A stretch of 24,915 nucleotides of DNA, taken from positions 1-24,915 of the forward strand of contig JALNQF010000528.1 of the NCBI GenBank assembly GCA_028456385.1. The letters are read 5' to 3'. The notes under the pieces are model-generated. The model ran no database searches, was not told the DNA's origin, and saw nothing but the letters and a program-made list of their open reading frames with translations. The position numbers and the translations under genes are program-made. Shown here in pieces: positions 1 to 10,840 of the stretch (position 1 is the first letter of the stretch; each line of letters starts with the position of its first letter). This DNA comes from Ophiosphaerella korrae (Eukaryota; Ascomycota; Dothideomycetes; Pleosporales; Phaeosphaeriaceae).

Positions 1-569
1 TTAATTATATTATAAGGTGTTATAGTAGCTATACTACTACTATAGATATAGAACTAGGGTATATACTAAAGTCTAAGTAACCTAAAAATCTTAGCTAATA
101 CATTAAATTTATTAATTGTAAAAATAGGTAACTACAATTAGAAGCTATATTTTATTGCGAATGTTTTTAGTACGTAGAGAAGTTTAAAGATAATATATCT
201 AGATTATTATAGTATTTGCTTTATCTATGTATAATTAGACTACTAGATAATACTACTTTTAATAATATTAGAGTTATCTCTAAATTAATTTTAGACGTAG
301 TAGATATATTTAGTAATAAATAGAGTAAAGCTCTTAACGCATTTATTCTACCTTATAAGAGATCTAATAAAAAAATACCTCTTAGTATATCTATCTAGGG
401 CTTAATTTAATCCTATAATTCTACAATACTTAATAGAAAGCGACCTTCTCTTTCTTATAGGATAGCTTAGTTCCTAAGGTTAGAAATTAGCTTCTAGATA
501 TTATATATTAGCCTTCTTTATATTCTATGCAATAGCTTTACGTACTTTATATCTTATATTTTAGTTAGT
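1..569. other. No recognisable gene; RIP-degraded sequence
   Basis: This stretch lies beyond the C-terminal end of the ferric reductase relic on the minus strand. It is AT-rich and has stops in all frames. It may hold that gene's 3' flank. I see no RNA gene, repeat or protein motif in it. Confidence 0.5.
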
Positions 570-2290
570 AGATACTATAGTTAATTTAGTTGTATAAATT
601 TAGTCCTATAGATATATAGTATACTATATATACTAATCTTTCTTTTACGTATTCTAAGTACATTGTTAATAATTTATAGTATATCTAGCTCCCCTCTAAT
701 CTCTACAATTCTAGTGCCTTTTTAATATTATAGAACTAGGCTTCCCTCCTAGTTATATACCTTATATCTACTATATATATATACGTCTATAATCTAACTA
801 GAGTTAGCTAATAAGATATACTAGTAGAGCTTAATACTTATACTTTCTCTATAAGGAGTAAGTTGTAGACCTAGGTAATCTAGAGTACTACTAGGTCCTA
901 TTCTTCTTAATACTTTACTAAACTCTCCTAAATAGCTCTAAATATATAGATGTAACTCTTGTATAAGCTTATCTTCTTCTAGAAGCGTGTCTATTACTTC
1001 TCTAATAATATCTTACTACTTTTTATTCTATACGTACTATATAAAAAGTAAGTCTCTTATCTTAGTAACTAAGTACTTATAGTCTTGCACTACTTCTTAG
1101 ATATATAGAAGATAATTAGTAATCCTAATCCTACTTACTAGTAATACTATAGTACTAAACTCTTGTAAGTTAAATCTACGTCTATAGGGGCCCTCTATAA
1201 ACGCGTTTATAGATCTATTCTCTCTAAACGCTACTTTACGTAGGCGTCTTATAAAGCTAGCTATAGGTTATATCTAAACTTCTATATCGTGTCTCTCTCT
1301 AATATTCCCTACTAATATATTATAGGCTACTAGACCTACTACTATAAAAGGATAACGCTAAAATATTAATAGAAATCTAGGCCTAGGCATAGTAAGGTAT
1401 ATATACTAACTAGGCTTAATTCTCTAGGGTTAAGGAATAGTTATATCTAACCTTAAGGAGTTCTAGACATTGTATATTATAACGCTTATTTTTAGCCTAC
1501 TAAAAGAAAAATTATAATAGAAGACTAGAATATTTCTATATATAAGAGTAATAGCCTATATATAGAACTTTAGTATTACCTAGACCCTAGCTATTCTATT
1601 AGTAGTATATATATATAGCTAGAGCGATATATATATTAAAGTAGAGCTACTAAAGTAAATTATATAAAAGATCTCGTATAAATATAATTAAAAGGTAGAT
1701 ATTAAAGTAATATATATTAGCCTAAGGCACGAAAACGCCTATATTCTATTAGGTATAGTATATAGTAGAGTGTATCTAAACTTACTAATATACTAGTAAT
1801 AGATACTATATTAACACTTTATTTTCGATTAGTTAATTCTAGCCCTACGTAAAGTAAACCCTCTAGTAAAGCTATTAAACTAATTATATAATAAATTTTA
1901 CGATAACTTTATAGAGATATTTAAAGATAATTAGTAGCTAGGCTTATACTAAGGAGTAGTAAAACTATATTAGTTACTAGTAAAGAAGCGTAATAGATAC
2001 TAAAGTCTTGTTTAGAGTATACGCCTATACTACTATAAATAGCGTTAGAAGCAATGTAAATAATCGCGAAAAGTACATCTAATATTAATAGTTAGCGTTT
2101 AACTAGTTTAAGTATAGTAATAGATAAATAAACTATGTATTCTAGGAATATATAATTAATAAGAGGAGTAAGCTATAAGAGTATAGAGGATATAATTAAG
2201 TAAAGGAGAAAAATACAAGCTAGTCTAATTATCCTAACAGCATACTAGCTTGTTATAATAGGTAGGAATTCTATTATCTTTACTATAGCC
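570..2290 (-). pseudogene. Decayed ferric reductase (FRE/NOX-type metalloreductase)
   Basis: The family moves electrons from NADPH through FAD and two hemes across the plasma membrane to reduce extracellular ferric iron. One minus-strand frame runs through about 570 codons, with TAG/TAA only where CAG, CAA or TGG could have stood. N-terminal hydrophobic segments lie at about 2290-1620. A ferric-reductase core at 1912-1843 reads SYRKIYYIISLIALLEGLLY, where Tyr sits where heme His is expected (CAT/CAC to TAT/TAC). A further YEIF motif lies near 1670. The FAD-binding HPF motif survives as YPF at 1346-1354, preceded by a QYIYL stretch matching the family's GQYVYL. The NADPH domain shows EGPY at about 1183-1197 and a degraded GIGIT (SRIRITN) at 1117-1137. 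Length and domain order match fungal FRE proteins of roughly 550-750 residues. Both ends are approximate, and no intron is needed. Confidence 0.82.
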
Positions 2291-3044
2291 TAGAATTATA
2301 GATCTACTTATATAAGCTAGTACTACAAGATTAAATTAGTACTAGTGTATAGTAATACTATATAAAGAGACGTCTACTTTACTTCTATTTTTTAAATAAT
2401 ATAGCTTTAAAAAGATTAGAACAAGAATTATTCTATAAAAGGAGGCTAAATTATTTTCGCTAAGGTAATAAAATAAGTTACTATTATAATATTAAAGTAT
2501 AGGTATATATTTATAAAGCAAATAGACAATATTATATATATAATTTAAACCTTAAAGAGGTATACTAGCTACTATTAATAGATACACTAGTAGGTTCTAA
2601 GTATTATTATAATAAACTAAACTTATAAAAAGGTATCTATATATCTAGTACTAATAGTAAAGGTGCTAAAAGACTTTCTACCTAAAAAGAAATAGACTAC
2701 AAAGTTAATAGTAGCTTGTATCTAATTACTACCTCTATATTTACTAAAACCTTTAGTCTTTAATCTTGCGTCTATAAAAAAGCCTTCTAGCCTAGCTCTA
2801 AGAAGGAAGGAAGAATAGAATATAGTGTTATCTAACGTTAAAATATAAGAGTATAAATTGTAGTAAGTTAACTAAATAGTATAGTATATATAAATGTAAT
2901 GTATAGAATAAACTACTATATATTAATAAGAATATTTCTCTAATTATACACATACTATAAATTAAAATAGTAGGTAGGAGTATAACTAAATTTATAAGAA
3001 TAGATAGCTATAATACTAGGTAAAAAAAAAGAGCTAATAATAAG
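2291..3044. other. Unassigned RIP-degraded stretch
   Basis: Both strands give protein-like readings here once TAG/TAA are forgiven, for example plus-strand 2380-2680 and minus-strand 2800-2500. Neither shows a family motif, so I do not assign a gene. There is an A-run at 3023-3031, just before the next ORF relic. Confidence 0.4.
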
Positions 3045-4250
3045 AGAGGAGATAAAGAAGAAAAGCTTTAAGAACTTTTAGATAAACGTAAGACTCTACT
3101 TAGGTTAAGTTCTTAGTTATAGAATAAAGAAGAGTATTTTAAAGTTATAGATAAAATAAAGGAGCTAGGCTATAAGCTATAAGTAGAAGTGCCTTGCGAC
3201 TTAAGAGATATAGATCTTAGCTCTAACCTAGTAACTTTCTCTATAATTAACTTAGATAATATAAATAATACAAGTAATAGGAACGATGTAAATAATAGAA
3301 ATAATGCGAAAAATAGGAACAGTGTAAACAATACAAATAATAGGAACAATGCGAGTAATACAAGTAATACAAACAATTTAAATAATTTAAAGAATATAAA
3401 CAATACAAGTAATTTAAACAATACAAGCAATTTAAACAATTTAAATAGTTTAAACAATATAAACAATATAAATAATGTAAATAATATAAATAATACGAAC
3501 AATATTTTAGATATTAAGTAAGAAGATAATATAGAGACTAAGTTTATAGAAGTTGTTATAGATGCATAAGGTGTATAATAGGGTATTAACTTTAATAGCT
3601 AATATATTAATAACCTAATTTACTATCTAGAATAGCGGGCTATTAGCTATATATAGTTAGGTAGGGCTTGTCGATATATAGTTTCTTTAGGATCTAAAGA
3701 GATCTTTAGTAGCCTTATTAGATTAATACTCCTAAGAAACTTAACTAATATAGAGGGAAACCTTATTATATACTATCCTAATCGCATTGTAGAGAATATT
3801 ATTATACTTTCTAAGTATAACCCTATACTCTAACAAGTTGCTAGTAATATCCTTTCTAAAGTTAAAATTCTTATAGTATATTAGGATAGAAAACAAGGTG
3901 TTAGATACAATATAAATATTAAAGTGCTGTCTCCCTATTACTACAAATAGTAGCTAAATATTTGTTGCTATATCTACTTTCGCGAAAGCAAATATAGAGA
4001 TTTTAACTTACTAAATAAAGTTAGCTTTAGTTATAAAACTTAGTTAACTATATTATAGATTTAGGAGGGAAGAGATAACTATATAAGAATAATACAATTA
4101 TACAATACTATAGTTAAATTAGAGAATAGATTTAAAAAGGCTTATATAAGTAACCTAGAATATAGACTACTTCTACTTAAGAAAATAATAGATAATAGTA
4201 ATAACGATAATAAGGTAGTCTACGTAAAATCTAGGCGTATAAGAGCCTAA
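3045..4250 (+). pseudogene. Decayed unknown ORF with coiled coil and Asn-rich insert
   Basis: I do not recognise the family. Reading about 400 plus-strand codons with TAG/TAA as Gln/Trp gives a Lys/Glu/Leu-rich start resembling a coiled coil (EKLQELLDKRKTLLRL at about 3060-3110, then KEEYFKVIDKIKELGYKL). Next comes an Asn-rich repeat at 3256-3505 that stays in frame. A longer mixed region follows, ending in a Lys/Arg-rich stretch near 4240. Only the 3189-3521 segment is free of stops, because the repeat contains almost no TAG/TAA. The part after the repeat has hydrophobic stretches (for example IFSSLIRLILLRNL near 3720) but no recognisable catalytic motif. It could be a transposon gag-like product or a host gene. 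Start and end are estimates. Confidence 0.35.
3256..3505. repeat. 9-bp minisatellite (AAYAATRNN-type), encodes Asn-rich tract
   Basis: Roughly 28 imperfect 9-bp units built on AACAATAYAAAT/AATAATTTAAAC words run in tandem. In plus frame they encode Asn-Asn-Xaa repeats (Xaa is Ile, Leu, Val, Thr or Arg). The array keeps many CpA sites (aacaat, acaagt) and TpG sites (aatgcg, agtgta), unlike everything around it, and is free of stops in one frame on each strand. This suggests that it expanded after most RIP had happened, or was a poor RIP target. Confidence 0.8.
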
Positions 4251-5199
4251 ACTATTAGGTTTAAATTAGAGCTAATATATACTCGAGAGCTAATATATAT
4301 TAAAGAGCTAACGCGTCTATAATCTTTAACACCCCTATTAATAGCGTAGAGAGTATAAACTCGTTTATAGTTACCTATACCTATAAAACTACAACCTAAT
4401 TCTACTACAATATAGAAGCGCTTCTATTAGAGTATTCTTAAGGTATATAGTCTACTGCTAACTACAAAATTTATAGAATTACCCTTAGAGGCGTAAATAA
4501 TATACCCTACCTAGTTTTAGTTTTAGAAAGAGGTAAACGATCTATAGAGTAAGAAAAGGTAAACTATTAATTTTTATATTTATTAGGTAGGCTTTTAATT
4601 ATAGTACTACAATCTAGATTTAAATAGCTTAGGTAGAGGCTAAATTAATTACAAAGTTATAATATACGCAAGACTATATATTATTTTAATATCTTTTATT
4701 CTTGTTACTAATACCTTTTAGTGTCTCCTATATTATTCTCAGCTAGGTGTTTTCTAAATCGACCTAATTGTCTCGCTAGAAAAGCTATCTTAGCACGTAT
4801 ATATATTGTATAGAGGGTAAAATATATATTATACTAGTAAATAGGTATGTAAAGGCTAATTTGCTATTAACTTAAGCTTTTCTTTAAATTACAATAACCT
4901 TTTTCTATCTAGCTGTATATTATGTGCTATTATACAAGATATATCTACTTACTAGACTCTACCTCTTATATTTGCCTACACGAATAAAACTATAGAGATA
5001 GTTCTATAGGTTAGTAGTATGTTAATGTACGTAGAATAGGTTAAATATCAATTGTTTCTAATATAAAGGTAGTTATTATTTTCTTTTAGGAGATAATATT
5101 ACTATCTTTCCTAAAGAGTTCTAGATATTAGCAGGGGATACAACTATGCGCTATAGTTCTATCTTAGTTCTAGATCTCTCTCTATTATATTAAGACTTA
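4251..5199. other. Unassigned RIP-degraded stretch
   Basis: Dense stops occur in all frames. A plus-strand reading continues from the preceding ORF relic for a while (Arg/Leu-rich, 4250-4440), but with a frame change I could not resolve. I see no recognised domain, RNA gene or inverted repeat. Confidence 0.35.
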
Positions 5200-5720
5200 A
5201 GTAATAAAATACTATAAGCGTTAGCGTAGAAAGCTCTTAGATTTAATTATTTAAATTACAAAGCTTAAGCTAAGAGAGCTTTAATACGCTATTTACTTCT
5301 AAGGAAGTCTTTTATTAATAAAAACTATATAGATAGCCTTTGCTTAGAGTTAATATTTCTATTATACTAGGATAGGATTAACCTCGACTCTTATAATTAC
5401 AAGTTGTATATTACTTACCTTAATCTTGTTATAGTAAGTAAATACCCTAAACGCTTTAAGACTCGAATTCTAGCCTTATACTATAAGACTATATAGAATA
5501 CTAGGGTATTCTAAAATACTAGTAGGAGGTTCCTTTTAAGTAATAGCGATTATACTAGTAAGCCTTAGTAATTTAATACTATATATTTTCCTAACTATAA
5601 GCAAGGTTTTAGCTACTATAGAGATTTCTAGAATAGATAGTACATTAATATATTACAGTAGGTATTTAATAACTATAGGAGTTTATTAGGCTTAGTTAAG
5701 GATTGCCCTATATTTTTAAT
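5200..5720 (+). pseudogene. Decayed unknown ORF
   Basis: One plus-strand frame reads about 170 codons with only a few TAG/TAA, all explicable as RIP products. Segments include LIRYLLLRKSFINKNYIDSL at about 5280-5340, YPKRFKTRILALYYKTIQNT at about 5440-5500, and a C-terminal region rich in Asn, Tyr and Phe ending near LVKDCPIF (about 5690-5716). Many of the Tyr residues were probably His. I do not recognise the family. The composition resembles low-complexity fungal or gag-like proteins, but no zinc knuckle is visible. The boundaries are approximate. Confidence 0.3.
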
Positions 5721-5999
5721 TTAATCTCTAGCTAAAGCTAGTTAATATACAATAAATATACCCCTTACTATTATAAGCGAGAACTATACTAAGTCCTATA
5801 TAGGGCTATATAGTAACGTAATAATATTAGTTTAAGATCTTAGTTCCTATATAAAGAGTAGAATTATATATTAAAATAGTAATTTTTAGGTAAAACTTAG
5901 TTAATTGTAGCTAACTACCCTTAAGCTTATTCTCTAATTTAAATATTCTAATAGTTACTTGTTATCTCTAAAATTTATAACTCCTTGTTATTATCTAAT
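5721..5999. other. Unassigned gap between convergent ORF relics
   Basis: The plus-strand relic at 5200-5720 and the minus-strand relic at 6000-7330 converge on this stretch. No terminator-like hairpin or other element is apparent. Confidence 0.35.
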
Positions 6000-7330
6000 T
6001 ATATCTTTAGGTCTTTGTAATCTTTCTCTAAAATATATATTTACTTTCTATTATTTATTTACAACTTAATTACTCTAAACTTTTATTCTTCTACTACTTT
6101 TTCTTTAAATAAAATACTTCTATCTAGAAGTGTTCTAATATTGCTAACTTTAAAAATTAGTTCTAGATCTTTCTCTTTCTTCTTCTTTTTCTCCTCTTCT
6201 TCCTCCTCCTTCTTCTCCTTTTCTTTCTCTTTCTCTTTCTCCTTCTCCTTCTCTTTCTCCTTCTTATCTATTACTAAGATCTCTTCGTTCTCCCTACTAT
6301 ATTTATTCTACAGGGATAAGGGGCTACTCTTGTCTACAAGACTCTTCCTGCCTAGGAATAGACCTATTTTAGCCTATTCTAGAATACTTCCTAGTTACTT
6401 TAATACTTTAACGCCTAATTTCTTTATATCTTCTACTATTAACTCTACCTTACCCTTAACCTTATTATAATTAAGATATAGTTTAGATTAGTATTTTTTG
6501 TATAAGAAGTACTTATAGGACTTAGATTTAAAAAGCTTAGATCTAGGCTAGAATATATAGTCTTTCTACGTAAAGTATCTATCTTACTTAATTATTCCTT
6601 TAATATATAGAAACCCTAGTTGTATATAGACTTTATCTTTATAGTATTCTTTAATTTTATAGTTTAGCTCTTTAGAAAGCTACAAGTCTTTAATATAAGT
6701 CTTTTTGTTAAGATAAATAAAAAGAGTATATCTAAAATCCTCTAATAAGCTAAGTATAGTATTTTCCTTATCTAAATAATTTCTTAATAGTTTAATTAGT
6801 TTAGAAAGCGCGTTCTATACAATATCTTCTATTATTAGGCTATGTAACTATAGAAATTTAATATAGAAAAAGAATATAGACTATTATATTAGTTTTGTAG
6901 ATAATTTTCTATATATTTATAGATATAGTAGCTACTTTCTAAAAGTAAAGCCTTTACTTTATAACCCCTATCTAGTTTTATATAGAGAGAGTAGACAATA
7001 TAAACTCTTAAAAATCCTATAGATTTACTACGCTAGGTAATATAAATTTAATCGCTACCTATAGAATATAAAATACTTAGTCTTTCTCCTATTAGTCTAG
7101 TATTTATATACACAACAACTATTCGAGAATACTACAAGTATTAGAAGCTACCTCTACCCTTCTATAAATTAGTTAAGTAGCTCGTACACGTTTTATCTAT
7201 TTCTAACAAGCCTATTACTCTATTTACCTTTAGCTAATTATAGGAATAGAATAAACGTTTCCTATACACTTTTACCTAACCTAACTACCTAGTTACTATT
7301 ACTTATATAGGAGAATAGAACTAATACTAC
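6000..7330 (-). pseudogene. Decayed unknown ORF with Lys/Glu-rich C-terminal coiled coil
   Basis: I do not recognise the family. One minus-strand frame can be followed for about 430 codons with only RIP-type stops. The N-terminal part (7330-6900) is Arg/Gln/Leu-rich with a Cys-Cys pair near 7100. A middle part reads ALSKLIKLLRNYLDKENTIL (about 6810-6750) and LNYKIKEYYKDKVYIQLGF (about 6680-6610). The C-terminal part (6270-6160) is a long Lys-Glu alternation followed by poly-Glu and poly-Lys, expected to form a charged coiled coil or disordered tail, then a short conventional stretch ending near 6030. The Lys/Glu tract corresponds to the pyrimidine run on the plus strand. The plus-strand open frame at 6141-6470 is the shadow of this low-complexity tract. 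Confidence 0.4.
6165..6266. repeat. Polypyrimidine/polypurine tract (CTTTCT/CTCCTT)
   Basis: About 100 bases are almost entirely C/T on the plus strand, made of interleaved CTTTCT, CTCCTT and TTCTTC words. On the minus strand they encode the Lys/Glu run of the ORF relic at 6000-7330. The tract lacks CpA and TpG, so RIP could not alter it, which explains its clean appearance. Confidence 0.85.
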
Positions 7331-8339
7331 TTAGAGTATATTAACGCTAACAGCATCTTACATTATATCCTTAAATAAAAAGAATTAGTAGGATAATTAA
7401 TGTAATGTACTATTATAGCCTATTCTTCTTATAGTAGTAGTCTTTAGCTTCTAAGGAGCCTATTGTATAGAAACCTACTATAGATAGAGTAATTAAGGTT
7501 ATTAAATATTAGACTTATTTTAATTTAATATTACGTTAAGTAACATATACTAAGCTAGCGAAGTCTTAGCTTAAGTTTCTCGATATAGAAAAGTTACTTA
7601 GGTAGGTACACGAGCTAGCTATATATTTACTACTTCTAAGATTTATATAGCTAAGTATATAAGCTACTTAGCGTAACAACTTTATACTTACTTAGAGTTT
7701 TCTATACTCTCTTGTCGTTTGTATACTATCTAGTATATATCTATTTTAGTTTATTAAACTACTAGTAAGTATAAGAATTAAAACTTAAAGAAAGTAATAG
7801 TTAAAACTTCTAAAGGTTATCTATAAGTACTACCTAGGGCCTTTAAGCTTAAAGGCGAAAGATACATAGTAAAGCTAGACTTATAGGCTTAAAGTATTTT
7901 ATACTAGCTAAATCTAGAGTTAGCTTAGATTATAAGTATTAACTAGGGTAAGGACGTTATAATTATATTCTACTAAATAATCCCTGTATACAACGCACTA
8001 CCCTAATTTTTACTTATATAATAGTATAGTCTAGCCTAGTTTCTTGTATAAGTCTATATTTAGATAAGTAAAGCTATCTACTATATATTGTAACGTTTTA
8101 CTTTACTTAATACATAATATATCTTAGACTTACCCTTATTAAGGCTTTAAGAATAGACTATATCTCTTTAAATATTATAGATAGTATCTTAGCTATTTCT
8201 AGTTATAGAATATTCTAATCCCTACTATTTAAGCAGTTTAGCGTTAATACTAGATAACTATTCTTACTCTACCTAGTTATGTACGCTCTCTACTAAATAG
8301 GGCAATATTACTACTCTTAGTTTTACAAATTAATCCTAT
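7331..8339. other. Unassigned RIP-degraded stretch upstream of the BCS1 relic
   Basis: Protein-like readings exist on both strands (for example plus 7800-8090, minus 7700-7400), but no motif decides between them. The N-terminal mitochondrial-targeting and membrane part of the BCS1-type gene may begin inside 8200-8340. I could not fix a start codon. Confidence 0.35.
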
Positions 8340-8451
8340 ACGCTATTTATATAAGTTTAGCTCCTTCTATACTAGTAATATTTTATTAGGTTTTATTTTA
8401 CCTTATATATTAAGGTAGACAACTATAATTACTTTTACTATTATATCTTAG

Positions 8452-8495
8452 GTAAGTATACTATAAGAATTATATTATCGCGCTTACTATTTTAG
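8452..8495 (+). other. Possible short intron in the BCS1-type relic
   Basis: The 44-bp segment starts GTAAGTATAC, has a CTTAC-like branch site, and ends TTTTAG. It sits where the upstream reading (NYNYFYYYILG, one frame) stops matching the downstream frame that carries the BCS1_N-like region. The length is at the short end for fungal introns, so a small deletion is an equally good explanation. Confidence 0.35.
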
Positions 8496-9451
8496 ATTAG
8501 GCTATAGTATAACAAATAATAAAATCGAGTTAAGAGCTTAAAGCTATAACGTTTAACTCTAACACTGTATCTAGGCTAGTTTATAACAACTAGGACGACT
8601 TAGCTAAGGTACCTAATAGTAATAGAATATTTAGCTTCTAAAACTAGTATTTCTATAGCCTACTTATATATAAGCTAAACTTTAATAGTAGATACTTTTA
8701 CTACAATAGACGTTAGTTCTATTAGTCTACTAGCTTAAGAACTACTTTGTATAGCTAAGGCTATAATTAATTTATAGTAATACAATACTTTAGTTGTAGT
8801 GTATAGCCTATTAAAAATCTACTAGACAAGGTTAAGGGCTTTAACTATACTATAGAGTCTAGAATAATAGTTTATTAGATAGCTAAGGGTGCTTGTTAGC
8901 ACTATTAATCTATCTAACCTTCTTAGCTTATAAATATAGTCTTATTAAACTAGTAGTAGAAGGCTAAAGTTATTATTAACATTAACTAATACTTATAGCT
9001 AGTAACTAACTAATAGTATATAACTTAAGGTATACTATATAGACAAGGATACCTCTTTTATAGGCTACTAGGTACTAGTAAAACTTCTCTAAGCTTTATA
9101 TTAGTAGGTATATTTAGCCTTAGTATTTACTATATTTCTCTAGGCAAGGCTAGACTTATAGAAACTAACCTTACTACCTTTTTTAACACTCTCTCTAAGA
9201 GATATATTATTCTCCTAGAAGATATTAATACTACTAATCTCTAGTAGAATAAAAGTGTTGCTATTCTAGGCTTAGGCTCTAATAATAACAACAATAAGCC
9301 TCTAGAACGTGCGAAAGGTATAAAGTCTAATACTAGAATATTTACTAAGATAAGGGCTTCTATAGTAAGAGTAAAATATAAAGGAAAGAGTAAAAGCCTA
9401 ATTAGTCTTACTAATTTACTAAATATAATTAATAGTGTAGCTTCTTAAGAA

Positions 9452-9506
9452 GTTAGTATTTTTACTAAGTTTTAGTTCTAAATCTTATTACTCTAATACG
9501 ACGTAG
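9452..9506 (+). other. Relic intron within the BCS1-type pseudogene
   Basis: A 55-bp segment begins GTTAGT, contains a CTAAT branch-point-like word (about 9492-9497) and ends CGTAG. It separates the codons for ASQE (ending 9451) from GRVF (from 9507). Family members read ASQEGRV with nothing between. Removing it shifts between frames 2 and 0 exactly as needed. The size and signals fit a typical ascomycete spliceosomal intron. Confidence 0.82.
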
Positions 9507-10031
9507 GGACGAGTCTTTATTATAACAATAAACTATCTAGAGTTATTAGATCTAGCCCTAATTTAGCTAGGGCGTATAGACCTTAAAATTAAGTTTACGC
9601 TTACTATATACAACTAGATCTATAATATTTACAAGCGTATATATAGTATAGAATACGACAATAAAGAGAAAAAGATAGTTAAAGGTAGTAAAATATCTAT
9701 TATTTCTAGGCCTAACTTTTATAGTTAACTTATTAGACGCGATAATATTAGCTTTAATATTTATCTATATATACTAGAGGCGTTTGTAGTAGAGCCTAAG
9801 AAGTTAGAGGATATAGCTAAGGAATTTATAAAGAAAATTCTTCTAGACTCTTTCTTACCTATAGAGATATAGGGCTAGCTAATCAAGAATAGAAATAATC
9901 CTAAAAGGGTATTACAATATATAGAGAAGTAGATATAAGAGATATCTAATACTAAGATTAAGAGAAATAAGTATAACCTAAAGAAAAATAATCTTTAGCC
10001 TAAAGATCGCTCTAAAACTAAGATAAGATAA

Positions 10032-10479
10032 TTAGAAATACTACCTTAACTAATATAATTAAGAGGCTACTATATTATCTTAGTTAAATCTATATATAGA
10101 TTAAATCTTAAGAAAGATATTAGCTAACCTCTTTACTTTACCCCCTCTATAGATCTTTACAATAGAATTACTACAAAACTTAGAAAATTTACCTTCTAGG
10201 ATAAAATCCTTTATATACCCTTGTTAGCCTTTAGTCTCGCTTACTAGTAGGACCTAACAAGAGTAATTACTCTATATCGATTGTAGTAGCAATTATTAGT
10301 ATAATAGCTTAGTAGCAAGTACTATCTACAAAGATATAGAAGGAATTAGTGTAAATCTATATAATCTATCTCTTTATAAATATTTAGCTAATTTAAGTAT
10401 ACTATTGTAGCGCAATTAATCTTAGAGCTTTACTAGTTTTAGTAAGGTAAGCTAAGGAGTAATAAGATACGTTATATTG
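10032..10479. other. Unassigned RIP-degraded stretch
   Basis: This follows the BCS1-type relic. Minus-strand 10260-10060 and plus-strand 10390-10479 both give protein-like readings, the latter running into the left arm of the inverted repeat. No family was recognised. Confidence 0.35.
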
Positions 10480-10749
10480 TATAGCTAACTTAGCTATAGT
10501 TAAGGTACGTTCTCTATAAAATCTAGGATAAAATTAACCTAGCTATAACTACTAAACTAATAGAGACGCTAGAAATTATCGATTATCTAGTAATTGCTAA
10601 GTACGCGCTAGCTGCTAACGTTAGAGTACTAGCACGTTAATCTAAGCTATTAATAGTAGGCCTTAGAACTTTTAAAGAAGACTTTAAGTATTATAAAACT
10701 CTTTCTAAGTAATACTAAATTAATTAGTATATATATAATAAGGAGTAGG
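10480..10749 (+). repeat. Left arm of a 270-bp inverted repeat
   Basis: This arm is the reverse complement of 10841-11110 at high identity: both contain the words GCTAGCTRCTAACGTTAGAG, TAATAGTAGGCCTTAGA and TAATAGAGACGCTAGAAATT. A 91-bp spacer separates the arms, so the locus could fold into a very long hairpin. The left arm is open in plus frame with RIP-type stops (IAKYALAANVRVLAR near 10595), so it may be part of an unrecognised gene or transposon duplicated head to head. Most differences between the arms involve TA. Confidence 0.88.
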
Positions 10750-10840
10750 TAAGCTTATAGTATATTAGAGTGTTTATATAGTTATTAGTATTACTATATC
10801 TACTACGTACGTACTACCTACTAAATTAGCTACTACAATA

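Larger units (their letters stand above)
8340..10031 (+). pseudogene. Decayed BCS1-type AAA ATPase
   Basis: BCS1 proteins are AAA+ translocases, classically of the mitochondrial inner membrane, that insert the Rieske protein into complex III. Fungi carry many BCS1-like paralogs. The BCS1_N-like region lies at about 8497-8960. A stretch matching the family's EYLQPxTRRWYANRGIPYRRGYLFYG is at about 8981-9064 (here INQYLQLVTN, then YRQGYLFY). Walker A GPPGTGKT at 9062-9085 is degraded to RLLGTSKT, and Walker B at 9209-9229 reads ILLEDIN, with Asn for the usual Asp. Next come LLNIINSVASQE, a 55-bp intron, GRVFII, and GRIDLKIKFTL from about 9561. The C-terminal BCS1 signature reads LPIEIQGWL at 9855-9881, against PAEIQGFL in the family. 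Pre-intron and post-intron frames join correctly. The N-terminus is uncertain. A second possible intron lies at 8452-8495. Confidence 0.88.

Noticed and set aside
1660..2250. Plus-strand protein-like reading (Arg/Lys/Gln-rich)
   Set aside because: It overlaps the far better supported ferric reductase frame on the minus strand. In TA-saturated DNA, CTA/TTA on one strand reads as TAG/TAA on the other, so forgiving stops makes shadows look coding.
3170..3502. Minus-strand open frame of Leu/Phe repeats
   Set aside because: It is the antisense shadow of the Asn-coding minisatellite. Its hydrophobic monotony comes from reading ATT/GTT/TTA repeats backwards.
6141..6470. Plus-strand open frame rich in Ser and Phe
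   Set aside because: It is the antisense shadow of the Lys/Glu repeat in the minus-strand relic. The openness comes from a pyrimidine tract that cannot contain stops.
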